Assembly: GCA_001051155.2 (NCBI GenBank)
Contig: JYIP02000012.1
Location: 451,001 to 515,000, forward strand
DNA: 64,000 nucleotides
Reading direction: 5' to 3'
Source of the DNA: Chrysoporthe austroafricana
Lineage: Eukaryota; Ascomycota; Sordariomycetes; Diaporthales; Cryphonectriaceae
Shown: positions 22,560 through 34,462 of the stretch, one piece after another
Layout: each line of letters begins with the position of its first letter
How positions within the stretch are numbered: position 1 is the stretch's first letter
Notes under the pieces: generated by a model
Databases searched by the model: none
What the model saw: the letters and a program-made list of their open reading frames with translations, nothing else
Told to the model about the DNA's origin: nothing
Made by a program: the position numbers and the translations under genes

Positions 22560-23848
22560 ATGTTGATTGGGATCTGTGGCAGTGAGTCTCCTGCTAAATT
22601 CTATACAGTACCAGCCAGAAAGACATCTAATTAGTCTCACAGGTATATGCTCCGGCAAGGGCACTGTGGCTCGATATCTAGTAGACCATTATGGCTTCAC
22701 GCATGTTTTTATAAAACCCAGACAAGCGGTTACGGATGGCACCTCGCAGGCACCGGCAGATGGCGCCCAGCCGGCGGACACGGAGGAATCGAACACCCAT
22801 CACAAGCGGAACTCGTCTTCTACGTCGCTCGTGTTCTCCTCCGCGGACGACCTCCTAGAGCACGTCACCCAGCGCTGGCGGGAGCGGTGGGTGATCACGG
22901 ACGTGCTGTCCAGGGACGCCCTCGACGCCTACTCCCGGCGGCCCTTCTTCCTGCTCATCTCGGTCGACGCGCCCCTCCTCGTGCGGTGGAAGCGCTACCA
23001 GCAGCGCCGCCACCAGCATGGGGCCGGCGGGCCAGACGACGCCGGCGGGCCGCGGGCGCAGACGCTGGAGGCCTTCGCCGCCCTCTCGGACGCTCAGCTG
23101 TACCACCCGCAGACGGGTCAGGCGACGCACATCTCCAGCGCGCCCGTGCGGCTGCTCAACACCTCCCACACGCTGGCCTCCCTCTACGTGAACCTCGACA
23201 AGCTGGACCTCCTCAGCGCCGAGCGCCTCCGCCCCTCCTGGGACAGCTACTTCATGTCGCTCGCGACCCTCGCCTCGCACCGCTCCAACTGCATGAAGCG
23301 CCGCGTCGGCTGCGTCGTCGTCAGCCACAACCGGCGCGTCATCTCGACCGGCTACAACGGCACCCCGCGCGGCATCCGCAACTGCAGCGAGGGCGGCTGC
23401 CCGCGCTGCAACTCGGGGCTCGGCTCGGGCCACGGGCTGACGACGTGCCTCTGCATCCACGCCGAGGAGAACGCCCTGCTCGAGGCCGGCCGGGATCGGC
23501 TGCGCGAGGGCGCGGTGTTGTATTGTGATACGTGCCCGTGCCTCACGTGCAGCATCAAGATCGCGCAGGTCGGCGTGAGCGAGGTGGTGTACGCCCAGGG
23601 CTACAGCATGGACCGGGAGACGGCCGCGGTTTTCAGGGAGGCCGGCGTGAAGTTGAGGCAATTTGTGCCGGTGAGTCGCATTTCCTATGTCTCTTCTCCC
23701 CCCGCCGTCTTCTCTCCTGTACGGGCTCGTTGCCCCGGGGGGTGAGGGTCATGGATGGGAGGACCGTCTTGGCGGGCTAGAGCTGACGGCGGATGTGTAG
23801 CCTGCGAATGGTCTCATCCATCTTGAGAAGATGGAGCTCAATATCTGA
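22560..23848 (+). CDS. Deoxycytidylate (dCMP) deaminase with N-terminal P-loop domain
   Basis: Converts dCMP to dUMP, feeding thymidylate synthesis. Exons are 22560-22581, 22643-23670 and 23801-23848, giving about 365 residues. The N-terminus MLIGICGSICSGKGTVARYL is only complete after splicing exon 1 to 2 and carries a Walker-A-like GSICSGKGT, as in small nucleotide kinases. The deaminase domain begins about residue 230 with MSLATLASHRSNCMKRRVG. The zinc-binding HAEENALLEAG and CDTCPCLTCSIKIAQVG are intact, as is GYNGTPRGIRNC. Exon 3 adds PANGLIHLEKMELNI. Yeast Dcd1 has a similar but degenerate N-terminal region. Whether the P-loop domain here is catalytic or only structural or regulatory is unknown. 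Confidence 0.95.
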
Positions 23849-24450
23849 GCCCCGAGGGCGTGGTCGAGCTACGCTCAGGTCCGACCTTTTGTGATCGGAC
23901 GGGCGCGTGATCATCCATCGGCAGTGGATATCTCCACTGTCGCATCCCAGGACGGCTACATAATGGCCCGCGCGCATGTTCGAGGACAGCTGTTGTGTGC
24001 TGTGAGGCGGGGTGGGGAGGCGGTCAGGACATGACTTTAGACTTCGCGACACAATGTGACCGGCAAGCACCACCAATGTCGTCCGATTGCAAGCGATTGT
24101 GATTAGACTGTTTCTTGATTGAAAATCTGACGAATAGTTGCTGGAGTGCAAAGCTTATTCGGAGTATGTACGAGAATGCCCACACAGACCGGTGGGCATC
24201 GGAGTATCATGACCTCGTCGCCCTCAACCCCATCCCGTCCCCATCGCCCTCCCAAGGAATAATCATTACTGCCATAATAAGGTCTTCATCAACCGCCCGC
24301 CTGCAGCCCGCCCGCTGCCACCCTTCACCAGATTATGTGGCGCGAACACCCGTCCCCATCTGAGCTCTCGACCGAGCGGGCGGGAGCCGCAGCCGCGGAA
24401 TCTGTCTCCACGCGCTCTGTCGATCTCGTCCCTGCACTTGAGCCCCCCAC
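23849..24450. other. Spacer between convergent dCMP deaminase and small membrane protein genes
   Basis: This is a 3' region shared by two convergent genes. No other signal is seen. Confidence 0.5.
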
Positions 24451-24639
24451 CTATGCGGCTTGCTTCCGTGCACGGGCAGCGGAGATCTTGCGGCTGATGA
24501 AGAGGCCGATGACACCCACGGCGACGATGAAGACAATGCAGAAGACGACGACGACACCGGCCTCCTTCTGGGCCCAGTTCTCGCGCTTGGCGATGGTGGA
24601 AAAGGCCTCGCGGGCGACCAAAGCGTTGATGGCAGGCAT
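24451..24639 (-). CDS. Small single-span membrane protein, 62 residues
   Basis: The protein starts MPAINALVAREAFSTIAKR, has one strongly hydrophobic segment at about residues 28-50 (AGVVVVFCIVFIVAVGVIGL) and ends in a basic tail (ISRKISAARARKQAA). The charge pattern favours the C-terminus in the cytosol by the positive-inside rule. I believe similar short proteins occur in other filamentous ascomycetes, but I cannot confirm this here and know no function. The composition is protein-like and unlike the neighbouring spacer, and the frame is a single uninterrupted exon. It is convergent with the dCMP deaminase gene. Confidence 0.7.
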   Translation of the reverse strand: MPAINALVAREAFSTIAKRENWAQKEAGVVVVFCIVFIVAVGVIGLFISRKISAARARKQAA

Positions 24640-27600
24640 TGTTGCGGGATTTATGGATGTGCAAGATAAATCCTAGAACGTCGAATCTCGTTAGCCACAA
24701 TTCGATAGCGCTTCGCGCCGTGTTCCTCTGGTTCTGTCTTTGAGAGTGTGGGAAGAAGGGGGGAAAAAAGACACAAGAAACAAGGACACAGGAGCCCCAA
24801 GCCATCAGGGAGAGCAATTGGCCTCGCTGATGGGGGAAGCGTGTTTGAATCGGCGTGGTATGGTGGCCTGACCAGCGCCGTGACGATGTTTCTTCCATTG
24901 TTCTGGCGGTCCATAGCGCCGCTCCCGCCATAAGCAAGCCGCAGCTTGGCACCCGTCATCTGGGGGCTGCCGGAGCTACCGAGGTCTGGGGCCGCCCAGC
25001 TGCAGCTGTAGCTGCAGCATGGAGGCACGGCGCCGCGCGGTGAAGACCAGGCGTGCCCGCTCACGACGGGCTCAACGCCGACGGGTCCTCGTGTAGGGGA
25101 GAGGCGGGAGGGTGTTTGAGGACTGCAAGACGGGAAGCATCGTCTGCGAGGTCTAGCCGTGCCTTAGGTACAAGAGGGATTTGTGTTTACGCTAGGGCAC
25201 GTGTGACGAACCTGATCGTGGTGGGCGGTGGACGGCTGAGAGGTGGTGGTGACGGCGAACAGCACACGACGATTGACAAAGGCTGAGGGGAAGATGTCCA
25301 GCTGGATTGAGGATCGATCCGTCGGGAGGAACTGTCTTGTATTGCTTGTCTGTCTGCCACAAGGTCGAGGTGCGTTGAGGGAACAAGAAAAAGGGAAGGG
25401 GAGAGAAAAAGGTCGGAGTCGAGAGCGCAGGGCAGGGGCAGCAACAAATAATAGCGGCAGCTCTTGCGCGGTGGGGGGGATGCACCCAGCACCCCAGCGC
25501 TGGACGGGGCCTGCCCGGCCAAGATCGGCAGTGACGGGCGGTGTGGTGGCGGGCAGGCGGGGGGCGCAGGTACCGCCTTAGCAGGACGGGCCGGGCAGAG
25601 AGAGGGAATAACGGGAACGGGGTGGAGCCCCAATCAGCAGTCAGGCCGAGCTAGCGAGACACAGAAAAGCTTGTCAGTGGAAGACACGGCACAGACGTCA
25701 ATCTCGTCCTCGTCGACCTCGACCTCGACCTGGACCTGGACCTACCTCGGGCAGCAGGGCCAGGGGGGGGCAGACCACAGCCCACGGGAGACGGTCGAGA
25801 TCACCGGCCAGCCAGCCGACCGGCCAGCCAGCTGCTCACCATATACGGACGTGCTATGATACTGTCCTAGCACTGGATAAGTAGCGGGAAGAGATACGGC
25901 GGGATAAGTATGCACTCTGGTCTCAAGCCGTCCAGGAGCGGGACCATCCACTACTGTGCAGCACGATGCTAGGATGTGCTGTGGTTAGACAAGGGGTGGT
26001 GGTCACGCCGCCTGCCCCCGTCAGTGACCGCTGTTTGTGTAGTGAGTTCGTGAGTACGTATACGTACTTTCTACTAGTAGGTTCACAGCGTCCCAGGGTG
26101 GCGTGTGGGGTGGCCGAGGGTTGTTGCGGTTGTGGTTGCTTGCGCGAATTTTCCCCTTCGTCATGCGAGGAGGCGGCGAGGCGCCGCGAGGCGAGGCGCG
26201 AGGAGTCGCCAGCCCGGCACGGAGTACGCTTACACAGCACACACCCAGTAAGTACGCACAGGTCCCGGGGATGGAGGAACGCTCTTCCTGACCCGGCCTG
26301 GGCCTGAGCCTGGGCCTGGGCTGGCATCATAGTACCATCCACGGTGGGCTCGCCGTGGGCGCCCCGGCGGTAGGACGGTTCCCACACTTGCAAGATCGTA
26401 CTACTTATGGTACCAGTAGTATGACTCGGAACCAGCTTATCACAGTGCTCGCACATGAGCAGACAGGCTCTTAAAACGCGCACGGAGCTGGCTGCAGACC
26501 TGCAGGGTCTTGCGGGAGGGTCCAGGCCTGCCGTGGTGAGTACTGCGAAGGAGAAGAAGGAGAAAGAATGACATAATTGCCAGCACTTCCGTCGGTACCT
26601 TATGGTGGAACATGTTCTCGTCCTAGTGCTACGAGATTGCCCGGACCTGCAGGCGCTCCCGAGATGGGCAGGCGGTGGGTGGAGTTCGGAGGATCACCAG
26701 GCCAGGCCAGGGCATGCAGGGGCACCTGGGGACCTGTCGTGCCTGTCCACAGCAGTGCCAGCAGCCTGCAGCTCCTCCCATCTCCACACCCGCCTAGGGC
26801 TCCGCAGCCGAACCTCAGCGCAATGACAGGCACTCCATTTACAACCGCCTCGTTTAATTGCCCGACCCTGCCGGATGTCACTCAGCAACCAAGTCCAACC
26901 ACACAGCACGGCGGTTTACCCTCGTCGCTGCTCGCCATCTTTACCATGCAGCAGCAGCAGTTCATCCTACTCGGGCGCCACCCGCCACCGTCTATCACCG
27001 CTCCCTCGATCGAGGCAGCTCGAGCCCAGCATAGCCCTCGCAGCTCAGCGGTGAGGCGCACATCCGAGCAGGACCAAATCCCGACGGCGCCGGCATGCAA
27101 GAGACGACTAGAGGATTAGAGCCACGGCTTGTCCGATCTGCAGGCCTGCATATGGATAAGGCGGTCATGGTGGAGTGAGGTGAGAGGGAGGGAGAGACCA
27201 AAAAGTCCCTCACCCCAGATTGCGATTCTGATCTGGACGCCCGATGACGTTGCGTTATCACAGCAAGCAGTAGCAACCGAGCGCCCCATAAAAAAAAGAA
27301 GAAAAAAAAAGTGAGAGAAATAAGAGACGGGGAGCGAGAGAGATTGAAGCCTCCTGCGGGATTGGCTCGGATCTGCACGGCATCTTATCCACTCCTCGCT
27401 CTTACTCCGGACATTGTCGCCTCCACCGCTGTTCAGCACAGGTACGAAATGCAAAAGAGCCTCGGGCCCCCGGATAGCGAGGCCCGTTCTGGATAGTGAG
27501 CTGGATCTGCGGAAGAACCATGGAGACGCGACATGCATTACTATACAACGCGGGTGCCGGACCGCCAGCTACTCGAGGGTCCCACAAGCCTACAGTGCTC

Positions 27601-27785
27601 GGCATTTAGTACATACCAAGAGCCGCCTGCAGCTGACGGCCCAGCCCACAGCCGTACTGCCGTACATATCGCAGAGCCTCATCTTCCATCCCACCACCGA
27701 AAGCCGTACCCAGCACTCACCACTCTCAGACAACCTCCGAAGAAACTTGTACCTCTGGGCATCCTCAGCCGGCACACTTCACACC
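24640..27785. other. Long gene-poor spacer (3.1 kb)
   Basis: This spacer probably holds the promoter and leader of the small membrane protein gene and the 3' flank of the LPMO gene. Purine-rich stretches occur at about 25375-25440 and a GACCTS hexamer repeat at 25714-25745. The open frames here have skewed, low-complexity composition with no domain, so none is called. Confidence 0.5.
25714..25745. repeat. Short tandem hexamer repeat (GACCTC/GACCTG)
   Basis: About five copies of a hexamer GACCTC that changes to GACCTG lie in a gene-poor spacer. It is not in a supported reading frame. Confidence 0.7.
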
Positions 27786-28686
27786 TCAGCACGTCACCAC
27801 AGCTGGACCCGGCGGCGTATATGCTTTCCCGCCGTTGTCAGGCTGCCCGGTCGAACCATAAATGTTGATCAGGATCCCGGGGTCTGTCGCGCTGTACGCT
27901 CCGGGAAAGCTCACCGTCGAAGGGAAAGTCTCGGTGCCATTGCCGCCCACGTTCAGCTGTGCACAGCTTCCGTAGAACTGTGCCTGGCCCTGGTCGTAGG
28001 CCGAGTGCAGTGCGATGATTTCGGCCCGCATCAGGTACTGGCCCGGCGCCAGGCAGCTGGGGAGCGTGTGGTAGGTCCAGCCACCATTGGCAATCATGTT
28101 ATCTGGGGAGGACCACGGTCATGTCAGCCATGCACGACCTTATTATGCCGCAGGCATACTGCCGATGGGAGGGAAGGAACTTGAAGGACATACCCACGCC
28201 CCACGTCGTCGTCGACGTGTCGAAGCCGTCGGAGCTGATCTTGAACCACTCCAGTCCTGTCTGCGCCGATGTCGCGGCGTTGTCCACCCTGGCCAGGTAC
28301 GCCATCACCGGCCCCTTGTGGCTCGACGCAATGGGGTTGTCGGCGTCGTTGGCTCCTTCGGGCCCCCCGATGATGTGCTGCCACCACGCTCCGATCTCGT
28401 CACCCGGTTCGGCGGATATGACGGTGGCCGAAGTGCTCCCAGCGGTGCCGCAGATCAGCAAGTCGCTCGTCACATCCTGGACGGGGTTGTTGCTGGAGGG
28501 CGCCCTGAGGCCGGCAAGCTCGGACTGGTTCTGTCCGTTCACGGAGACTTTCTGGACGCTGGGTTAGCCTTCGACCCCGTTAGGGCGGACGGTCAACGAT
28601 CCGGGCGAGGGGTCGCCTACTTGGAAGATTGTATGCGCTTCCACAGCGGCGCCGAGTGCACCGGCAACGAGGAGTGACAACTTCAT
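27786..28686 (-). CDS. AA9 lytic polysaccharide monooxygenase (secreted)
   Basis: Copper-dependent oxidative cleavage of cellulose or related glucans outside the cell. Exons are 28686-28621, 28551-28194 and 28102-27786, giving 246 residues. Exon 1 encodes a 17-residue signal peptide ([17 protein letters not shown]) followed by HTIFQ, so the mature N-terminal residue would be His18, the first ligand of the histidine brace. Exon 2 has [22 protein letters not shown] and [10 protein letters not shown] with the second copper-ligand His. Exon 3 has [30 protein letters not shown] and [13 protein letters not shown] with the axial Tyr. It ends at the catalytic domain (PGPAVVTC), with no CBM1. Three introns' worth of joins are consistent in phase for this two-intron gene. 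Substrate preference and C1/C4 regioselectivity are not readable. Confidence 0.95.
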
Positions 28687-30386
28687 AGTGACGGTCTGCA
28701 GAACAAAGGTAAGGGCTGCTTGAGATCACCGCGGCCGAGCTGACTAGTAAAAACCATTTGCCTCCTTCACGGGGCACTGCTCTCCGTTCTGCCCATTATA
28801 TATAAATCCGTAGACCACTGACCCACCAGTCTTCTACTCTACCTGGCCATTACACCTGGACATTAGATATGCCAGGAGGCCACTTCAATTCCCAACCTCT
28901 ATGGCTCACAATCCCGTACCAGTGGATCAAAGAAGGAGACTGCGGTCGCACAATATACAGAGGTCTCCATCACGACCACTCTTCGCCAATCATCAAACAC
29001 GCGACAATATAACTGTCGCATCGCCTCACGACGCCAAGATTTCTGATGGCCACCTCGAGTTCTCCGCTCCGCAGTCCACCATAAGTGGCAAGCATCAGAT
29101 GAAGTCCCCAGGTCCCATAGCCTCAATCTATTTAGCCTCGGGTTCAGCCGACCGCTGGCATCTTGGCATCGGCTCCATTAATGTCACGGACTTTGTCGCT
29201 CTGGATTCGCCACGCGACAGGTCACATAAAAGTCGAATGGTCTATGATACACTGGCACGGCGCCAAGGCCGAAACAACAACCATCAAGTCATGCCGGGCC
29301 TGTACGCATAAGAGCGCAAGCTTGCGATGTGAGAGGAAGTGTGAAAGGAAGCGGGTCAGGGCGGGCGCAGTCAAGTTTTCATGGAACCCCAGGCCCTCTT
29401 TCTTCCGAAGCGAGGGGAAGACCCACGCGATAAACCTGATGACGTCTCCTATCATGGTGGAGGATCTTCAGAGGGACAATCTCGCTCAGTAGTTACCGAT
29501 GTAAGGCACTGTCATTACTTTGTCACTCCCCGTGCCTTCCTGATGAGATCCTCGTTGTAGCTTTCTAGTCCTCTGCTGGCATCTCATAACCTCGTTGAGT
29601 ACTTCTGCCATGGGAAGGCCTCCCTCAAAAGCACAATATAGCAATCATGCCCTCCCTTCCCTCAGCACTTCCAGGAGCCAAGACACAGCTGCGAATTAAT
29701 TGGGGGGGTGGGGAGGGGGCAGCGCAGTTTCCGGGGTCAAAGAACTATCTTGACTTGCATGTGGTCTCTAATTTATCCACAATCATTCAAAACGAGTCAT
29801 ATGACTTCTAATGTTATGGCGACTTTGCGCAGTCTCCGTTTCTTCTCGGACTCCTGTGTCTACCCGAATAATCTGCCTCTCCAAACCTACTTTTGCATTT
29901 GGTGGCACCGCGGCACTTCGATAGTTCCTATATCTTGTCCGTGAACTTTCAATGATTTGTGTGGCAACATCAGTGGCTCTCGTATCTATGGGATACTGGA
30001 GGAATCACTGCCGTGGACTGCTCGCGGGATACTATTCAGTTGCGTGTGGCCGTCGGACTCCAGCAGCCCCAGATGAGAGAGCCATGATACTCAACAGCTA
30101 CACATTCACTTGATCACACGGCAAGTAACTAGTTGTTCGATATCTCACCGCCACATATAGACGTCTAAACCAAAGTAGAAAGACCTAGTTCCTTGAAAAT
30201 TGAGTAAGAGGGACGTCTTCATCTCTTATTCACAGAGGGGTACGGGTCATGTTGATCAGAAGTTTTGGAGTGTGAGAGCTGCTACTTCGTGCACCACCGT
30301 ACCCTGACTCAAAGAGACGCATGGAATTACCACGGTGAATGTACTAACAAGATACATCTGGAGATAGGTGCCCGCAAGATTAGAAA
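28687..30386. other. Spacer between LPMO promoter and P450 3' end
   Basis: This is the upstream region of the LPMO gene and the downstream region of the P450 gene. No supported gene or RNA is seen. A TGACTCA heptamer near 30305 is probably chance, as no biosynthetic gene is adjacent in the right orientation. Confidence 0.45.
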
Positions 30387-32223
30387 CTAAACGCGTCGCC
30401 GAAATTGGACTACTGGCCCGTCCGTCTTACTGACGAACATGTCCCGCATTTGATACTCGCCGACACGGTGTCTACCATATCCTTTGCCATCTCCGCCTGT
30501 ACCACGGTGCTCCTCACCAGGAGCCAGGCGCATATCATACAGCCACACAACACGGGCAATGGTGATCAAGAGTTCCTTCATCGCCATGGACTTCCCGACA
30601 CACCCGCGAGGTCCGATACTGAACGGGCAAAAAGCAGCGTGTACGAGGCTCACCCCGTCGCCGCTGTCCTCAGGTGCTGAGCCCGTGGTGCTGCTTTCCA
30701 GCCATCGCTCTGGCCGGTAGCAGAACGAGTCCGGATAGTACTCTTCGTTGTGGTGAATAGCATAGTGAGACACGCCCAGGTCGACGCCCTCGGCGAAGAC
30801 ATGGCCTGCGATCTCCACGCCACCGGCCAGGGCCTGGCGCGGCAGAAGGCCTGGTACACCGGGAGACATGCGCATAGCCTCGTCGATGCAGGCTCTGAGC
30901 CATCGACAGGAGGACAGAGGTGCACCTCCAATGATCTCATCGACGTTGTCGAAGCGAGGTCGGACTTCAGCCTTGAGTCGCTCATAGGTGTCTGGGTTGT
31001 GCAAAATATAGAAAAAGGTGGCTGAGATGGCCGTGGCAGTCGTATCCGAACCTGTTTCGTCGGCCCGGAGGCGTCTGGTCAGTATTCACAGGTACCCTTC
31101 TAGGACATAGGCTACGCTTACCGCCCGTGATTAGCAGACTGGATTCGCCGACCAAGTCATACTCGCTAAACAGTGGCCTGTCCTTTGAGGTCTTGTTTGC
31201 CTTCAGCAAGTGGGAGTAAACATCAGGCACTTCGGCGTGGTCTCCCATGGCCAGACGTTTTCGAGACTGCTGGTTGGCAAACGCTTCGTACCGCTTCATG
31301 TCTTCGTTGAGCTTGGAAAAGAGAATGTTCCCGAGTTTCAGACGTAGGATTCCCGGCATCCATCCGCTCTATAATGAGAATGTCAGGTCCAACGGCATCG
31401 TATGTTGACTGCCAAGCAGAGAAAGTCATGTACACTCACCATGTTCAGTCCGTTCACGCCTAGTGGCAGCACTTCTAGGATGTACCTATTGTCGGGTCTA
31501 TCTAACATGCCGAAGGAGCTAGAGAAACAGATATCTCCCATGATGTCGAAAGACAAGTAATCGGCAAGGTCCGTCATGTTCTTTGGCGTGCTCCATGATT
31601 CTTTGGTACAGTGCTGTGCTGAAGATGATTCCGAATTATCAAGATCACCCAGCTTGTCCGTAAATTTGGTAATGTTTCTCAGAACAATGCTTTCCATCGC
31701 TCTCACAGAGCTGTCAGAGAGAGCGGATGATACGACGCGCTTCTTTCTCGTATGGACGCTGTGATCGATTGTGGTGAGAGAGCTGTCGCCCTTGAACACG
31801 TCGTTGAAAACGTGGTAGTACGATGACTTTTGTGTGTTGGCCTTAATACCGTATATCTTGTGCAGTCCTTCGGCCGTGTTGGCGGAAATCCTATTAGGAC
31901 CAAATCGTACGAACGGACCTGAATTGAGATCAGAGAAGGCCTTTGACACGTAGCATACGGGATCAAATGGCACACCATATTTCTTATGTAACTCCAGAAA
32001 ATGGATATGGCGATCACCAGACGCGCTGCGGATGACCGAGTACCAGTCTGTGAAGCGTCCAAGGAAAGGTCCTGGGTATCGTGCTAAGGGATGTAACGTC
32101 AGTCTATAGACCACGACGCCAAATATCTGTTCGCTGTCAGTTCTGAGCATCATTTTGGACCTAGGATCAATATACGTAGATAAGCCATGCAGCAATTGCG
32201 GCTGTTCCAAGTATGAACCACAT
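30387..32223 (-). CDS. Cytochrome P450 monooxygenase
   Basis: Heme-thiolate monooxygenase anchored in the ER membrane. Exons are 32223-32176, 32126-31976, 31918-31440, 31368-31122 and 31051-30387, giving 529 residues. Exon 1 encodes the membrane anchor MWFILGTAAIAAWLIY. A Pro-rich hinge follows (HPLARYPGPFLGRFTDWYS). The I-helix oxygen-binding motif is split by intron 4: LLITGG/SDTTATAIS. Exon 5 carries the K-helix ExxR (DEAMR), the PERF-like YRPERWL and the heme loop FSIGPRGCVGKS, with the Cys near residue 459. All joins are in phase. The pattern resembles fungal secondary-metabolism P450s, but the substrate is unknown. It is divergent from the BVMO gene across only 337 bp, which suggests co-regulation. 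Confidence 0.93.
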
Positions 32224-32560
32224 TTTGTCGCTCAGTAGGACGATCTTGTCCACGTCACGACTCCGCATCCAGCACAGATGCGCACAAATCCTCAAGGAGG
32301 AAAAGAAATTATGGGATCTGCTCCGGCCGCGATAGTGGGAAAGCTATACACGGTTGGTGACATGAACTGCTGAGGGGAGAAAGTGGTGGACGACCCGGTC
32401 GAGGCTTTTCTTTCCCCTCAGTTTTCGCCTAGGTAGCTTCCGCAGTTGCAGGAATACACGTTATGCACTCTGCGGGGATGTGACATTGAGTCGCTTGTAA
32501 ACGGTGACCAAGGGGCGAAAAGTATTTAAAGTGGCACAATCCTCGTTGATCAATGTGTCC
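32224..32560. promoter_or_regulatory. Shared divergent promoter of P450 and BVMO genes
   Basis: This is the short intergenic region between two oppositely oriented tailoring oxygenase genes. Its compactness compared with other divergent spacers here (1-2 kb) fits a bidirectional promoter. I could not identify a specific regulator site. The far end depends on which BVMO start codon is used. Confidence 0.5.
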
Positions 32561-34462
32561 ATGACCAGAGACCGCCACGCAAGCAAGATGACCACCATAC
32601 GCACGGAACGCCATATGAGGATTGCATGCATAGGAGCGGGTGCATCAGGTCTTTGCTTCGCGTACAAACTCCAACGCTCCTTCGAAAACTTCACTCTAAC
32701 TATCTTTGAGAAGAATTCCCAAGTCGGCGGTGTGTGGGTCCAGAATCGCTATCCGGGGTACGTTACATCAAGTTCCAATAGACCTTTGAAGGAGCTGACT
32801 TGGGAGTGGCAGATGTGCTTGCGATTACGATGCGCATAACTACGTGTACTCCTGGGAACCGAAGACCGACTGGAGTAGCGTGTACGCCAGCGCCGCGGAA
32901 GTCCAGGGATACTTCGAGGACTTCGCCAAGAAGCACGACCTCCTTCGCTTCTGCAAGTTCGATACCACCGTGACCAAAGGCGAATGGCTTGAGGGTGAAG
33001 GCAAGTGGCAGTTATCTTCACAGTCAGCGGGCGTCGAACATACTGCGCAGTATGATATTCTCATCAATGGATCGGGCCTCCTCAATTCCTTCAAATGGCC
33101 TGAGGTCGATGGTCTCGCGGATTTCGTCGGCACCAAGGTACACTCAGCCGACTGGCCGGACGCGCCGCTTGACACTTCAGGAAAGCGGGTGGCACTGATT
33201 GGCAATGGGTGGGTATAAGCTGACCGAGGCTTCTTCATGTTCCGAGATTGCTGACCCTGTATGCAGGTCATCTGGCCAGCAGTTGCTCGAGGCTTTACAG
33301 CCTGAATGCAGACACCTAACTGTTTTCATTAGGCAGCCATCATGGCTGTTCGGCGGTTTTGGCGGGCCTCAGCGGAATTACACCGCAGAAGAAGTTCAGA
33401 CCTTCAAGGACCAGCCCCTTGTCCTTTTGCAAAAGCGAAAGACGTTCGAAAGCCGAGTGAACAGCTACTTTGGCCTCTGCCTCAAGGACAGCCCCCAACA
33501 GGCCGCGTTGCGCAGCCACCTCACCCAAAAGATCAAGGATCAACTAGCTGAGCATGACCATCGTGGAGTTGATCTCAAACAATTTATCCCAGAGTACGCA
33601 GCTGGGTGCCGGCGTCCAACCCCCGGTAGCAAATATGTTGAGAGTCTTTGCGCCCCGAATGTTGACCTTGTTATGGGGCCTATTAGTCGCATTACTGCCG
33701 ACGGCGTGATTGACCAAGACGGAAGGTCGCATCTCGTGGACATACTGATCTGTGCCACTGGTTTCGATACATCACATCGGCCTCGCTTTCCTCTGCTAGG
33801 GGAAGACGGGAGAAACTTGCAGGACGTCTGGTCTCAGAAAGCTGCTGCCTACTTGGCCCTAGCTGTTCCTGGCTTTCCCAATTACTTTGTCTTCTATGGA
33901 CCCAACAACCCATTTGCCAGTGGTCCATTTCTTGCCACCATCGGTAAGCTTGTGTAAAACCTATGTACTAGCATGATTATAGTCTAAGCTGACGGTGCCA
34001 ACAGAAGCTCAAGCTGAGTACATGCTCAGATGGTGTGATCGCTGGCAGACGGAGAATATTCACTCTTTCTCTCCGAAACAAGAAGCTGTCGATGACTTCC
34101 AGGAACATGTTGACCGGATCGTACAGAAGACAGTGTGGGCGGACTCTTGCCGTTCCTGGTACAAGAAGGGCCAATCAGGTAGTGTTAGTTTGTGGCCAGG
34201 CAGTGGACTACACTACATGGAAGCTATATCAAGCATTCGCGGAGATGATTTTAATGTCCAGTACAGCGGCAATCGTTGGTCATGGCTTGGCAATGGATTC
34301 AGTCAGATTGAGGAAGACCCAGAATGCGACCTCGCATACTATATCCGAGATCACGACAGCTCCGAGTACTTGAGCAGTAAGAAGAGACGGAGGCTGGCTG
34401 CCGGGGGGGCTCGGAGTGACGCGTCAAAGCTACATGTGTTTGGGAATCAGGATGGCTCTTGA
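32561..34462 (+). CDS. Type I Baeyer-Villiger (FAD/NADPH) monooxygenase
   Basis: Flavoprotein that inserts oxygen next to a ketone, giving an ester or lactone. Exons are 32561-32757, 32813-33208, 33267-33943 and 34005-34462, giving about 575 residues. Starting at the in-frame ATG at 32588 would give 566. The FAD Rossmann motif is in IACIGAGASG, then VGGVWVQNRYPGCACDYDAHNY across intron 1. The BVMO fingerprint FxGxxxHxxxWP is exact (FVGTKVHSADWP, near residue 170). The NADPH Rossmann motif GNGSSG is split by intron 2. The late ATGFD motif (ICATGFDTS) is present. Relatives act on cyclic and steroid-like ketones and in terpenoid and polyketide pathways. It is divergent from a P450 and upstream of a UbiA-type enzyme. 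The substrate is unknown. Confidence 0.93.

Noticed and set aside
25923..27119. Open frames of about 180 codons on both strands in the 24.6-27.8 kb spacer
   Set aside because: They show low-complexity composition (Gln-Ala, Pro and Arg runs), no conserved motif and no supporting introns.
30390..30396. ACGCGT inside the P450 3' coding end as an MCB site
   Set aside because: It lies in coding sequence at the end of an unrelated gene. It was treated as chance, as were those in the hydrolase and sugar-porter genes.
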